A stretch of 64,000 bases of DNA, from positions 10,850,001-10,914,000 of the forward strand of contig NC_083536.1 in assembly GCF_032362555.1 (NCBI RefSeq). The letters are read 5' to 3'. Below the pieces are notes generated by a model. It saw nothing but the letters and a program-made list of their open reading frames with translations, was not told the DNA's origin and did not search any database. Shown piece by piece: positions 22,207 to 33,622 of the stretch (its first letter is position 1; each line of letters opens with the position of its first letter). This DNA comes from Amyelois transitella. Lineage: Eukaryota; Arthropoda; Insecta; Lepidoptera; Pyralidae. The translations under genes and the position numbers were made by a program.

Positions 22207-24482
22207 TATCCCGGATAAGGGGTATCTTCAATCGCTGGCGGCACAGGGTAAGGGAGCAAACCAGCGCTTTGGAAAGAGTGAGAGTAGAAAATTTGCAAGA
22301 TATGGATGTAGGTAAGAAGTATATTAATAGACTGAAGGATGAAATTGAAGATTTAGATGAGAGGAGCAATATTGAAGATGGATGGAAGGAATTTAAAGAA
22401 AGAATTGTGAAAGTAGCTGTTGAAGTGTGTGGTGTAAGTAGAAGAAGGAAAGGGAAAAATCACAAAAATGCGTGGATGAGTAAAGATGTGCAAGAACTTG
22501 TGCGATTAAAGAAGAAAGCATGGCTGGATTTGTTAGCAGCAAAAGCTAACTTAAGAATGCAAGAGGTTATAGATGAGGATGTGAATGAAGCACGTAAGGA
22601 ATATAAAAAAATGAAAGATTTGGTTAAGAAAGCTGTGATTAGAAAGAAAGAAGAGTATAAAGAGGATTTTGATAAAAGGCTATCAGAAGACTTTCAGTCA
22701 AATCTGAAAGTATTCTGGAAATCCGTAAGGTCAGCCCGAGGAAAAACTATAACCAGAGAGCTGACTAGGATCAGATGCCAGGATGGTAGCGTTGTGAAAG
22801 GAGAAGAATGTGTGCTAAAGATATGGAAGGACTATTTTGAGAGTTTATTTGAAAAAAAGAAAGAAAATAAGAAAGAGTTCTGCTATAGCGAAGAAAAAGA
22901 GAATGAGATGGAAGGCGAAATTGAAATGTTTGAAATTGTGGAAGCACGTAAGAGTATGAAAGCGGGTAAGGCTGCCGGGTATGATAGAGTGTCGGTCGAG
23001 ATGCTTAAAGCAGGAAAAGGCGTCATAGCCAGACAGTTGTACTGCCTTTTCAATTTGTGTTGGAGAAGCGGCCGAGTACCAAAAGATTGGTGTAAGGCTG
23101 TTATTGTGCCACTTTACAAAGGAAAAGGGTCACAACTGGACTGCAAAAAATATCGTGGTATAAGCCTGCTTAGCGTCGTCGGCAAATTGTATGCTAAGGT
23201 ATTGATTAATAGAGTCAGGAATGAAACTGATGACAAAATATGGGATGCTCAAGCGGGATTTCGAAAGGGAATGGGATGTACTGATCAGGTCTTTTCTTTG
23301 CGGTGCATAGCCGAAAAGTTTTTGGCCAAGAGTCAAAAAGTCTATTGCACATGCGTGGATTTGGAAAAGGCCTATGACAGAGTTGAGAGGAATGAATTGT
23401 GGTCAGCACTTTCTATGCATGGGGTGAGCAGTCTCTTGATACGAGCACTGAAATCCTTATATGAGGATTCGAGTGCTTGTGTCAGGATAAACGGAGCGCA
23501 CACTGAGTGGTTTAAGATTGAGAAAGGTGTTAGGCAGGGATGTGTTGCGTCACCGTGGCTGTTCAACCTATTTATGGATAGTTGTTTGACAGATTTGAAA
23601 GAGTCTGAAAGTGGATTAAGGATGAATGAATTACTCGTCAAATGTCTGCTCTATGCCGACGATCAGGTTATACTGGCGTCATCAGCGGAGGAGTTACAGG
23701 AGATGGTAAACTGTATGCATGAAGCTTTAAAAGAGAAAGGAATGAAAGTGAACGTAAGTAAAACTAAAACACTGGTTTTTAAAATGGAGAAAGAAATGAC
23801 AGCATGTAATATTTTGATTGGAGGAGAAAAAGTTGAGCAAGTGAAAGAGTTTGTATATCTAGGATCAAAGTTTACATCAGATGGCAAGTGTGATAGTGAT
23901 ATTGAAAGGAGAGTGAACGCGGGGAACATGGTGAATGGAGCTTTGCATGCCTTTATGAGCAGTCAGAAACTATCCAAAAAGGCTCGACTGGCTGTGCACA
24001 AGGGCGTGTTGGTCCCGACATTAATGTATGGGAGTGAAAGTTGGGTATGGCAAAAGAAGCACGAAAGCAGAATAAATTCAGTGGAAATGAGAGCGTTAAG
24101 GAGTATGTTGGGTGTGAAATTGAGTGACCGGATAAGGAACAGCGTGATAAGGGAATGTTGTGATGTGAAAGAAGATGTAGTTACAGGAATAGAAAAGGGT
24201 ATGTTGAGATGGTTCGGTCATGTGGAGAGGATGAATGAAAACAGGTTGACTAAGCAGATATACAAGGAGAGTGTGGAGGGAAAGGTCGGGGTGGGAAGAC
24301 CTAGACGAACATATCTTGATCAAATTAAGGACGTCCTGGTGAAGGGTCAGGTCAAAAGTGCCCGAAACCGCCGAGCTTGCATGAAGAGAGTTATGAATGT
24401 GGATGAAGCAAAGGAAGTATGCAGGGATCGTGGCAAGTGGAAAGAGGTAGTCTCTGCCTACCCCTCCGGGAAAGAGGCGTGA
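22149..24482 (+). pseudogene. RTE ORF: end of endonuclease plus reverse transcriptase
   Basis: 777-codon open frame. After INSDHLLV comes a long basic helical linker, then RT blocks KAAGYDRVSVEMLKAG, YRGISLLSVVGKLYAKVL, QAGFRKGMGCTDQVF, CVDLEKAYDRVERN, EKGVRQGCVASPWLFN and CLLYADDQVILA. RTE-specific C-terminal motifs follow (FVYLGSKFTSDGKCDSDIE, LMYGSESWVW, RWFGHVERM, GVGRPRRTY). It lacks its own endonuclease start, so the protein as encoded is not complete. Confidence 0.9.
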
Positions 24483-24599
24483 GTTTATGTATGTATGTTA
24501 TGTATGTATGTATATTTATATATGTATGTATGTGTAGTGTAGTTTATGGGTATATATATGTATATATTAAGTATAGGTTTATAGTATAAATGGTATAGT

Positions 24600-24757
24600 A
24601 AGTATGTTTATTATAAATTTTTATTATCACCCAAAGAACACAAAGGTTCTCTGCTTAACCCAATGGTAGACTGTTAGATAATGCTATTGGCATTAAGTCC
24701 GCCTATTGTACTTTACAAATTGTAATTGTTACAATAAAGAATAAATAAATAAAAAAA
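24600..24757 (+). other. Element D 3' UTR end with poly(A)
   Basis: Resumes D after the RTE insertion. Contains the family 3' signature (cattaagtccgcctattgtac), AATAAAGAATAAATAAAT and a run of A. The same signature closes the copies at 36.1 kb (+) and 58.7 kb (-). Confidence 0.85.
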
Positions 24758-24800
24758 AAACAACAATATATAAAAAAGTCCACAAATCAAACAACAAAAA

Positions 24801-25397
24801 ATGATTTTTTTCGCCAGTAAATTTACTGTCATCCATCAGAATATACAAAGTTTACTTTCAAAAACAGATACCTTAGAAATTATACTAACTGAGCTCTTTA
24901 ATTCCGATAATTTTTTATAAATGCAATGTGCTTCACTGAAACTTTTGTGATTCGCGGCGAAGAAAAATATATAACGTTGTCAGGATTTAAGTTGGCATCG
25001 TCTTTTTGTCGTGAAAATAAAAAAAGAGGCGGAGTTTGTATAATGATAAGAAAAGACATTGAATGTAAGGAGATTACCTATGTAAACAATTTGTCAGAAC
25101 CAAGGAATTTTGAGAGTTGTGGAGTTGAAATTCCATCACAAAATTTATTCATAGTTTGTTTATATAGAACACCAATTTCTAACATTAAAATATTTTTTAA
25201 GAAATTAAAATTAATTATTGAAAATCTAACTATAAACGATAAAAAGAAAATTATCATTGCGGGTGATTTAAATATAAATATATTAGAACAAACACAAGAT
25301 AGTATTGACCTTGTGGAGTTGGTGGAAAATTTTAACTTAAAACTACACGTTAAGGAACCAACTCGCAAAAACAATTGTATTGACCATATAACAAGTA
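24801..25397 (+). pseudogene. Element C ORF2, endonuclease N-terminal part
   Basis: ATG at 24,801, 43 bases after the D insertion ends. HQNIQSLLSKTDTLE, a frameshift at about 24,915, then MCFTETFV, RGGVCIMIRKD, FIVCLYRTPIS and IIAGDLNINIL. Ends at codons for H-I-T-S where E inserted at TA 25,396-25,397. The frame continues at 30,320. Confidence 0.85.
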
Positions 25398-25410
25398 GGG
25401 GAAGAGGTAC
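25398..25410. repeat. Terminal inverted repeat of element E (mate 30,305-30,317)
   Basis: GGGGAAGAGGTAC and its complement at the other end, each next to TA. Beyond 13 bp the match continues imperfectly to TTGGCC. Confidence 0.93.
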
Positions 25411-26099
25411 AATGATTGGCCTTTTAAGCATAGTGCCCAGTTTAACCCGATGTTTCTTTTAATATTTTCATGAAACTTGTTGTTGAATTTACATATCACA
25501 AGTCCGAAAGGACTTATAAAATATTTGATACAGTTTGGGCTTTATGCCTTAATGTTATGGTGTAGTTTTAAGTGTTTTTTTTAAATCAACACCCAAAAGT
25601 AGTAATATTGGCCCCCTTGAGCACAGTAATTGACCTAGTTACCTGACAAAGAATGGCCGTGCCAATCATTGCATACGTGGTGTGCCGATTATTGTAGCGG
25701 AATAAGGAATAGTGATGGGAAAAGGGAGTTTTATTAAGTCCCTAGGAGGCAAAATAATAGGTACCTACTTGATTGTTTTAAATAATCTTTATAAAATAAA
25801 AAATTAAAATCTTATACTAAAATAATTAAATTCTCAAGTTATAGTTAACATCACAAGAACAAGGAACATTGTTTTCATCTAAAACAAATTAAAAATTCAC
25901 TTATGAATATCTGTCACAAAAACAAAAGTTAAATTCTTTTACATTTCTAGTTAACATAAAAACAATAAGGCACATTTTGTTCTTCTAAAATCAAAAATTC
26001 TTTAACAAACTTAAAATTCACTTTAATTATACGCACAAAAAAATATCTTAAAAAAAAAAACCAAATTATCTTTAAAAAGCTAGTAAAAAACAAGGGGAA

Positions 26100-29000
26100 C
26101 TAGGGACTGCATTTATTTAAATACTCCTGCAGTTCTTGTTCATTCCTGAATGTGGTTCGTCGATTGAGTATTTTAGCTCTGCTTAAAACCATATCTGGCT
26201 TGACAGCACAGTCGTTGTCGAAAAGTATTCGCCTCACATTATGATTTGCTGGAATGGAAATATTTGAAATTATATTTATTTTACTCTTTTTCTCAGCTGG
26301 TTTAGTACGTATAAATGTTTCAGTAACACCCATTTTCTTCATTTCTTTTTCTTGTCAGTCTTATTGTAATCAGTCGCTTTGTCATCAGTCTTTTTAGTAA
26401 CTATATTTAGATTATTCAGTTGTTGTGTTTTGTTCACTTCGATGTCATTCACATTTATTTTCTTAGTTTCTGCAATTATTTCTTCTTTTGTACATAAGAT
26501 ATTCTCGTTTTTATATGAAATGTTTTTCTTCTCTTTATTTTTATTGACTTCTACTTTTCGTTTTTTGCCCACAATTGGCTTAAATTTCTTTTCCTCTGTA
26601 CATTTCCTTTTATTACTTCTTTTATTTTCTTCCTTCTTTATTTCTTTAGCTTGCTTGGCTAGTTGTCTGGCCTTTTTGCGCTCTTCTTTATCTGCTATAT
26701 TTTTTTCTTTTTCGTTTTGTTTCGCCTTTTCATATTCGAACCATTTTTCGCTGGTTAAAACATACACACCAGAATTTTTAGACAACATTTTCCCTTTGCG
26801 CTTAGGTGTCGGTGCCTTGGGAAGGAAATCCTCAAGTTTCGTCGCAGTTGTTATTTCGGTAAAGTCTTCAATGACGTCTAGTTTTTCAAAAAGAAAATCC
26901 AATTTTTTCATGTTTTCTGTAACTTTCTCAGTGTCTTCAATAAATGTAGGGATAGTGCAAAATTCTTCATCCGGTTTACTAGCGCCTGGAATTATAACTT
27001 TCTCAGTGTTCTCTATACATTTTGTCTCATTACATATGTTATCTAAATTATCTTCATTAAAACTTTCTATATTGATTTCTTCTATATTATTTATGTTGTT
27101 ACTTTCATCTTCTGGGGTAGTGCAAAATTTTTCATCCGGTTTACTAGCGCCTAGAATTATAACTTTCTCAGTGTTTTCTATACATTTTGTCTTGATATAT
27201 ATGTTATCTAAATTATCTTCATTAAAGCTTTCTATATTGATTTCTTCTATATTATTTATGTTGTTACTTTCATCTTCTGGGGTAGTGCAAAATTTTTCAT
27301 CCGGTTTACTAGCGCCTGGAATTATAACTTTCTCAGTGTTTTCTATACATTTTGTCTTGATATATATGTTATCTAAATTATCTTCATTAAAGCTTTCTAT
27401 ATTGATTTCTTCTATATTATTTATGTTGTTACTTTCATCTTCTGGGGTAGTGCAAAATTTTTCATCCGGTTTACTAGCGCCTGGAATTATAACTTTCTCA
27501 GTGTTTTCTATACATTTTGTCTTGATATATATGTTATCTAAATTATCTTCATTAAAACTTTCTATATTGATTTCTTCTATATTATTTATGTTGTTGTTAC
27601 TTTTATCTTCTGTGGTAGTGCAAAATACTTCATCCGGTTTACTAGCACCTGGAATTATAACCATAGAGAGATCCTCGATTGATACCCAATTATTTTCAAT
27701 GTATAAGTATCCCTTATCGTTTGAATCTTCGACTGATATCTTTTCGTCTTTCAGTGATTTGTAAATGTTTTTTAAAGATTCGTAAAAAATATTGTTTTGG
27801 ATCGAAACTTCATTCTGAAGCATTGTAAGAATATCTGGATTCACAAGATTTTGAAAATCTGACATAGTCAGTTTCTTTTTCTCTCTGGGCGCTGTCTCAA
27901 CTGGAGAACAAAAACTTTGTTTTCCTAGACATTTGGCATAGTTTATGGCGTCAGGATTCCAGGGATATAATCCGCATACTCTAAACCCATTAATTATTGT
28001 TTCTTTTTTTATGTGCTGTTCCACTACAGTGGTGAGGATTCCTCCAAAATCTACTTTGGTCAGTTGTTTCCTTAAATTGTTCCGCCGCCATTCGAGCAAA
28101 GCTTTCCTCCAATTATTTTTAATGGGTTTAAAGGCTGACACATCCGCTGGTTGCAAGATTCTAGTCGCATTTGGATACAACGCAACTAATACTATACCTA
28201 ACTCTTTGCATTTCTGACTCAATTCATAGTTTATATGGCTTTTATGGCCATCGACGAAAAAGATTATTGGAAATTCAACATTTTTACTTTTAAGGTGAGG
28301 GTATAAAATGTTCGTAATATATTGAGAAAATATTTCTTTGGTCATCCACCCGTTATCAGATAGAGATATACCCCAATGCGAGGGAACAGAATCTCTTATA
28401 TCTGCACGCATCCGCTTCAATGGGTATATTACCAAGGGTGGTGTAACTGACCCACTAGCCGAAAAAGTTGTTGACAGTTATACTTGACTTAGCTGCTGCC
28501 ATATCAATTTCGTAGACATCTCTGGATCCTTTTTCGGCCAAAACTTTTCCTTGTTTAGGACAAAGTTGAAACCCCGTCTCGTCTCCATTAAAGATTCTAG
28601 TTGGGTCTTTAAGGATTTTAAGCTCTTCGTCTGTAAGTGTTTTTTCTATTTGTTTGAACCAATTTCTAATATTATCTTGAGAGACATTGGAACTTGCAGA
28701 GGTAACTGCTTCTGCAGTTCTTTTGGTAATTTCTGGATGTCTCTTTAAATATAGTTTATACCACCCTTCTCCAGGCTTGTTGTCTTTAAATTTACTTGGT
28801 CTTGGTGTTTTTTTCATGAACTGCTCTACACTATAAAGAACATCTTCCTTTCTTCTGGGAAAACCTTTTTTGCTAGAGGTGATTATCCACTCGGCGAGCT
28901 TTTGCTCTTCGGTTTCTGTGAGAATGGTTGGTGGACCTGGTCTAGTTTTTATAAGTTTTCCACTAAGTCTATACTGTAAAGTTGCTCTCGGAATATTAAA

Positions 29001-29114
29001 TTTCCGAGCAGCTTCTCTTTTGGGCATCCCATTTTCATATGCAGCTACTGCTGCCGTTAAATCTTCTTCTGAATATTTTTTTTCATAAAGTTTTCCGGAT
29101 GGTGGTTTCGGCAT
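26100..29114 (-). pseudogene. Element E transposase (CENP-B HTH + DDE), two frameshifts
   Basis: ATG at 29,114. Residues 15-60 are a psq/HTH (YSEEDLTAAVAAYENGM..REAARKFNIPRATLQYRL) and 65-140 a CENP-B-type second HTH. DDE core: NGDETGF near residue 175, then after a one-base shift at about 28,460 (a run of five A on the plus strand) FFVDGHKSH and LQPADVSAFKPIK. The C-terminal half has four to five 55-residue tandem repeats and a very Lys-rich tail. A second slip in an A-rich run at about 26,340 separates an 80-residue end. Both lesions are single-base homopolymer changes. Confidence 0.9.
26960..27665 (-). repeat. 165-bp coding tandem repeat in element E transposase
   Basis: Four nearly identical 165-bp units plus a partial fifth, encoding 55-residue modules that begin VIIPGASKPDE and continue with Asn/Glu/Ile-rich sequence. 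The unit is a multiple of three so frame is kept. The middle units differ by only a few bases. Confidence 0.95.
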
Positions 29115-29800
29115 GATCTATACAATAACATAAAATATTAGCTAACTTTATATTATACTATTAGACTACCACTCTGCGCGGGTTTCATCCGTTGGACTAA
29201 CAGTGGAAAAAAAGTTGCCTATATCACTCCTAAAGGCATATAGAATTTATAATTAAAATAATTTACTAGTACTATGAATAGTAAACTTTTACTTTAAAAA
29301 GTTAATTAAAAATTTGTGTGGATTACTTAGTAAAGAAAAAGGTACCTTCATCGCCTACTAGGTACCTACCTAAATAATCGCGCACATCACTACTACATCG
29401 CTTTTGAATCGATCTAGTGATTGGCCCTCATTGCATGCAGTTATTGGCATGGTCAATCGACTAAAAAACACAATGATTGGCCCTGCCAGTTTTTGTTTAT
29501 ATATTACCTATGCCTGTTCCCACAACAAATTTAATAATAGCACATATAAATAAATACAAATGAAGTTTAAAATCGTATCGAATATTGTTAAACCGTTTTT
29601 TATTTATTGGCCGTCAGGTCATTCAATTGGACTTCCATATAAATCCACAATACAATGATTGGCCTCATAATATTTCCTTTTTGAGTCAGTTGGCGGATTA
29701 TATTTTAGTTATAACTAGCTCCTAATTAACTATGGAAGGATAAAACACAACTCATTTACATTACCGGTTAATAATAAACAAGAAACAAAGCAAATTTTGA

Positions 29801-30050
29801 CGGCCTCTGTGGCGCAGCGGTAGTACGCTTGTCTGTGACACCGGGGGTCCCGGGTTCGAATCCCGGCCAGGGCATGATGAGAAACGAACTTTTTCTGATT
29901 GGCTTGGGTTTTGGATGTTTATCTATATAAGTATTTATTATAAAATATAGTATCGTTGAGTTGGTATCTCGTAACACAAGTCTCGAACTTACTTCGAGGC
30001 TAACTCAATCTGTGTAATTTGTCCCGTATATATTTATTTATATTTTATTT
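29801..30050 (+). mobile_element. tRNA-derived SINE (copy 2) inside element E
   Basis: Starts CGGCCTCTGTGGCGCAGCGG, with A box TGGCGCAGCGG and B box GGTTCGAATCC, then the same body as copy 1 and an ATTT-rich tail. It lies between the transposase gene and the right end of E. A target duplication is not clear because the flanks are AT-rich. Confidence 0.9.
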
Positions 30051-30319
30051 TATTTAATAAACTTACCCAATCTTAACGGTTTTTCTTAAGAATTTGCAGG
30101 ATCTCGGTGCGATCATGACACCCGAACAAAATATTTTTTTTTGACAGTGTTGCTACACACCAAATCAAAAACTACCGATTGGTGTTGCTAGCTAAGAAAT
30201 GATAGTAGTATTTTCTTTATTTGGTTAGTTATTTTTCTGCTGGTAATCTTTATTATTTACCTAAAAAGTTCAAAAGGTCAATCATTGAAGGGGGGCCAAC
30301 AAAAGTACCTCTTCCCCTA

Positions 30320-32523
30320 ACATAGCCGCAACTGAAACAATAGTAAAACAATTGTATTTATCTGACCATGACACAGCTCAAATAATGCGATTTGATGGAT
30401 ACCATGTAAAAAAAAATTGCTCGAAATCATGGTATTATAAAAGAGACTATGCAAGACAAAATATCGACATGTTTAGGCAACACATAAATAACTTGACATT
30501 TAATGAAATTTTTATCGAAAATGATGTAAATAAAGCTTATGACAAATTCATTAATCTATACAATGTTTTACAAACTTTGTTTTCCACTAAAAAAAATTAA
30601 AAATGACACCGAAAAAGCGATCAATAAATGGATAACAAAAGGAATTAAGCGAAGTTGTTTGACAAAAATAAAATTAAGGAAAAAATATTATCTGAATAAA
30701 ACAGTTGAAAGTAAGATAAAATATCAAAAATACGCAAAAGTTTTGAAGAAGTGCATAGAAATGTCAAAAAAAAAATGATAATGAAAATTTTATAAAAAAT
30801 AGTAAAAACAAAGGCAAAGCATCATGGAACATCATAAAAACAGAAAACAAAACATATATTTCTGACATAACTGCATTGGAAATAAATGGTGAGATCATAT
30901 ACTGCCCTGAAAAAATCGCGGATGCATTTAATAATTGCTTCGCAAATCTAGCTCCTGGTAACACAAAACCGATGAAAGATAGTATTAAAACGAAAGAAAA
31001 TAGTATGTTTCTAAAACCTATAGGCATAAATGATACAATTAGCTTAATTTCATCGCTAAATGATTCTAATACAGAGGGCCATGACGGATTTGCAACTAAA
31101 ATAATCAAACAATGTAAAGAGGAAATAGCGCCAGTTTTGACATACATTATTAACTTGTCATTTGAAAGTGGTAATTTCCCTGAAAATTAAAAATTTCTGT
31201 AATAAAGCCGATACATAAAAATGGTTCAAAATTGCACATAGGCAACTTTCACCCTATCACTCTAGTCTCAATATTTTCAAAGATATTCGAAAAAGCTCTA
31301 TACAGACAAATGTTACAATATTTAATAAGCAATGATTTACTAAAACATGAACAGTATGGATTTCAAAAAGGTAAATCAACCACACATGCATGCTTTGACC
31401 TTTCTAAAAGAATCATAAGTGGCCTAGATAGTAAACAAAAAGTGACAGTTGTATATTTTGACATGAGCAAGGCATTCGATTTTGTCTCCCATGACAATCT
31501 ACTAGTTAAATTAGAAAAATATGGTATCAGAGGACCACCACTGAAATGGATTACATCTTACCTAAAAAATCGTGTTCAATATGTAGAGATTCAAATCTGT
31601 GATAATAATAACGTAACCAAAACATATAAATCGAAGAGGTTATTTAGCAAATGTGGGGTACCCCAAGGTAGCGTCCTCGGGCCATTGTTATTTCTTTTAT
31701 ATGTTAACGATTTACCTGATGTAACAGACTATTCTTGTGTATTATTTGCGGACGATATATCTCTTATTGTAACAAAAGATAATAAAAATGACATACATTT
31801 ATACGAAAAAAAAAATGAAATAAATAAAATAATATTATGGTTAGATAGGAATAATCTACAAGTTAATCTCACAAAGACTAGTTTCATGCAATTTACAACA
31901 AAAAATAGTAAAACACAACCACTTAAACTACACTATAATGGTAAACAATTACAAGAAGTAAATGAACATACTTTCTTGGGAATAACAATGGATAAAGAAT
32001 GCAATTGGAAGGCACATGTATCAAAAGTGTGTACAAAATTGAATAGGTTCGTATATGTACTAAATAAATTACGGCGTACGGTATCACTAAAAACAGCATT
32101 AACGGCATATCATGGCTACATTGGTTCTGTACTGCGGTAGGGTTTGTTGATTTGGGGAAATAGTGTACTTGCAAAAATAGCATTCATAGCACAAAAAAGT
32201 GTGTGCGTGCAATTTGTGGTAAAAGATACTATGAATCTTGCAAACCACTCTTTATAAAACTTAACATACTCACACTACCATGCTTATATATATATGAAAT
32301 TTGTGTATTTACTAAAATGCACCCAGAAATCTTCAAAAAAGCTTCAGATGTTTATAAGAGAGGTACAAGAAACACAAGCAGGTTGATACTGGATCGGATA
32401 CCGAACACAATATTATATCAGGAAAATAGCTATAATATGTGCATCAAAATCTTTAACAAAATTCCTAATGACCTAAAAATTTTACCACTGAAACAGTTTA
32501 AAAATAAATTAAAAGAATGTTAT
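30320..32523 (+). pseudogene. Element C ORF2, endonuclease end and reverse transcriptase
   Basis: Continues ORF2 after E: LYLSDHDTAQIMRF closes the endonuclease (SDH motif). Frameshifts near 30,600, 30,770 and 31,190. RT: GHDGFATKI, NFHPITLVSIFSKIFEKAL, QYGFQKGKSTTHA, VVYFDMSKAFDFVSH, KCGVPQGSVLGPLLF and VLFADDISLIV. A stop at 32,138-32,140 and a shift near 32,200 precede the C-terminus (FNKIPNDLKILPLKQFKNKL) ending at about 32,523. Then about 240 bases of 3' UTR and a TATTAT tail. Confidence 0.87.
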
Positions 32524-32761
32524 TGACTAAACAATTCTATAGTGTAAATGATATTTTGTAAATGGATTTATTTAGTAGTAATAATTGAATACTGACAATG
32601 TAATTTGAATTATTATAGCAACCTTCATTATGACTAAATACAGCGTCTTACAAATATTTTTTGCATGCCGCAAAGGCAAACATGTGATACTTGTAAAATG
32701 TAACAGCAAATTGTACTTACCATGTTTATGCAAATAAAGAAATATTATTATATTATTATTA

Positions 32762-33622
32762 TATCGAAACCAATTATTGCACATGGAAACCCTACAAATA
32801 AATCGTTGGTTTTTTACACAATTTAATGACATAGAGAAGATGGAAATTCATGGGTTCAGTGACGCTTCATGTCTAGCGTACGCCGCAGTCATTTACGTTA
32901 GAGTTATTACTAGTAATAAAACATATGTTTCACTTGTTCTTGCAAAAACCAAAGTTGCTCCCGTGAAACAAGTTTCACTACCTAGATTAGAGTTGTGCGG
33001 AGCTGTGTTGTTATCAAAACTATTAAAGGATGTTAAAACTAGTTTAAAGATTGCGAATGATTCCGTTTTTGCTTGGACAGATTCCACTATTGTGTTATCT
33101 TGGTTGAGAAAGAGCCCAAACTACTGGAAAACTTATGTGGCAAACCGAACTACTGAGATATTAAATATTTTAAGTACTGACCAGTGGCACCATATTAAAT
33201 CAAAAGACAATCCCGCAGATTGTGCGACGCGAGGATTGAACCCTGAATCTTTAAAGTTATGTGACTTGTGGTGGCATGGACCACAATTTTTGCAAGAATC
33301 CGATGATATTCCATTGTGTTACCCTGATATTCCCGAAACAAATCTAGAAAGTAAGTTAAAGGTACATGTTTCGGCTGTAGTAGATATTAATGATGGATTG
33401 CAATTTTTAACCAAGTTTTCAAATTTTAAGAAACTGATACGTGTTACTGCTTACGTTTTTAGGTTTTACCAAATATGTAAAACTCGCCTTCAGACTGAGA
33501 TTGATCAGACTATCGTTGTATCTTTTCCTAACTATTTAACCGTTGACGAATTAATTAAGGCTAAGAATGTTTGTATTCGTTTGTCCCAATTAAATAGTTT
33601 TCACAATGAAATTCAAAGGTAA
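32762..33622 (+). pseudogene. BEL/Pao RNase H / A17 region
   Basis: Resumes BEL pol after 19 kb: TAT CGA AAC at 32,762 directly continues the codons ending at 13,755. Contains EIHGFSDASCLAYAA, LPRLELCGAVLL, VFAWTDSTIVLSWL and NPADCATRGLNP, the connection/RNase H signature of BEL/Pao. TAA at 33,620-33,622 is an in-frame nonsense codon; the same frame continues directly into the integrase. Confidence 0.9.

Larger units (their letters stand above)
21405..24540 (+). mobile_element. RTE-clade LINE inserted in the 3' UTR of element D
   Basis: Single-ORF element with endonuclease and RT, a short 5' leader starting near 21,405 and a (TATG)n tail (24,486-24,535). The absence of ORF1, short 3' UTR and microsatellite tail are typical of RTE. 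D 3' UTR sequence resumes by about 24,600. Frameshifts in the endonuclease region inactivate it; the RT region is a single open frame. Confidence 0.88.
16948..24757 (+). mobile_element. Element D: 5'-truncated LINE inside C, carrying a SINE and an RTE element
   Basis: Flanked by AAACAACAA at 16,939-16,947 and 24,758-24,766 (a 9-bp duplication, though the right copy merges with the poly(A)). Begins inside ORF1, so 5'-truncated. ORF2 has three in-frame stops, a SINE insertion, an RTE insertion in the 3' UTR and an internal deletion near 21,040. Its 3' UTR signature (CCCAATGGTAGACTG...CATTAAGTCCGCC) recurs at 36.1 and 58.8 kb. RT motifs place it in the Jockey/CR1/L2 group. Confidence 0.88.
25398..30317 (-). 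mobile_element. Element E: pogo/Tigger-like DNA transposon
   Basis: 4920 bp (including a SINE) bounded by 13-bp perfect inverted repeats GGGGAAGAGGTAC (25,398-25,410 and complement 30,305-30,317), extending imperfectly to a TTGGCC string, with TA duplications on both sides (25,396-25,397; 30,318-30,319). Encodes a CENP-B/pogo-type DDE transposase on the minus strand. Several AATGATTGGCC-like subterminal repeats lie near both ends. Element C codons rejoin exactly (ACA-AGT-AAC) when E and one TA are removed. Confidence 0.93.
13756..32761 (+). mobile_element. Element C: CR1-like LINE inserted in BEL pol and itself carrying four guests
   Basis: Own sequence: 13,756-about 15,440, 16,699-16,947, 24,758-25,397 and 30,318-32,761. 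ORF1 has a PHD-like finger, a coiled coil and an SGNH-hydrolase-like domain; ORF2 has endonuclease and RT. The 3' end is a TATTAT-rich tail (about 32,740-32,761). The target in BEL was TTAT/TAT, so duplication length cannot be fixed, but the BEL frame rejoins exactly. Guests: mariner, D (with SINE and RTE), E (with SINE). Multiple frame breaks show it is old. Confidence 0.85.

Noticed and set aside
26960..27665. CRISPR-like array
   Set aside because: Repeats are head-to-tail 165-bp coding units without spacers, in an animal genome.
26379..27764. 461-codon plus-strand open frame rich in Ser, Phe and Leu, looking like a membrane protein
   Set aside because: Antisense of the element E transposase; open only because the 165-bp coding repeat lacks stops on both strands.
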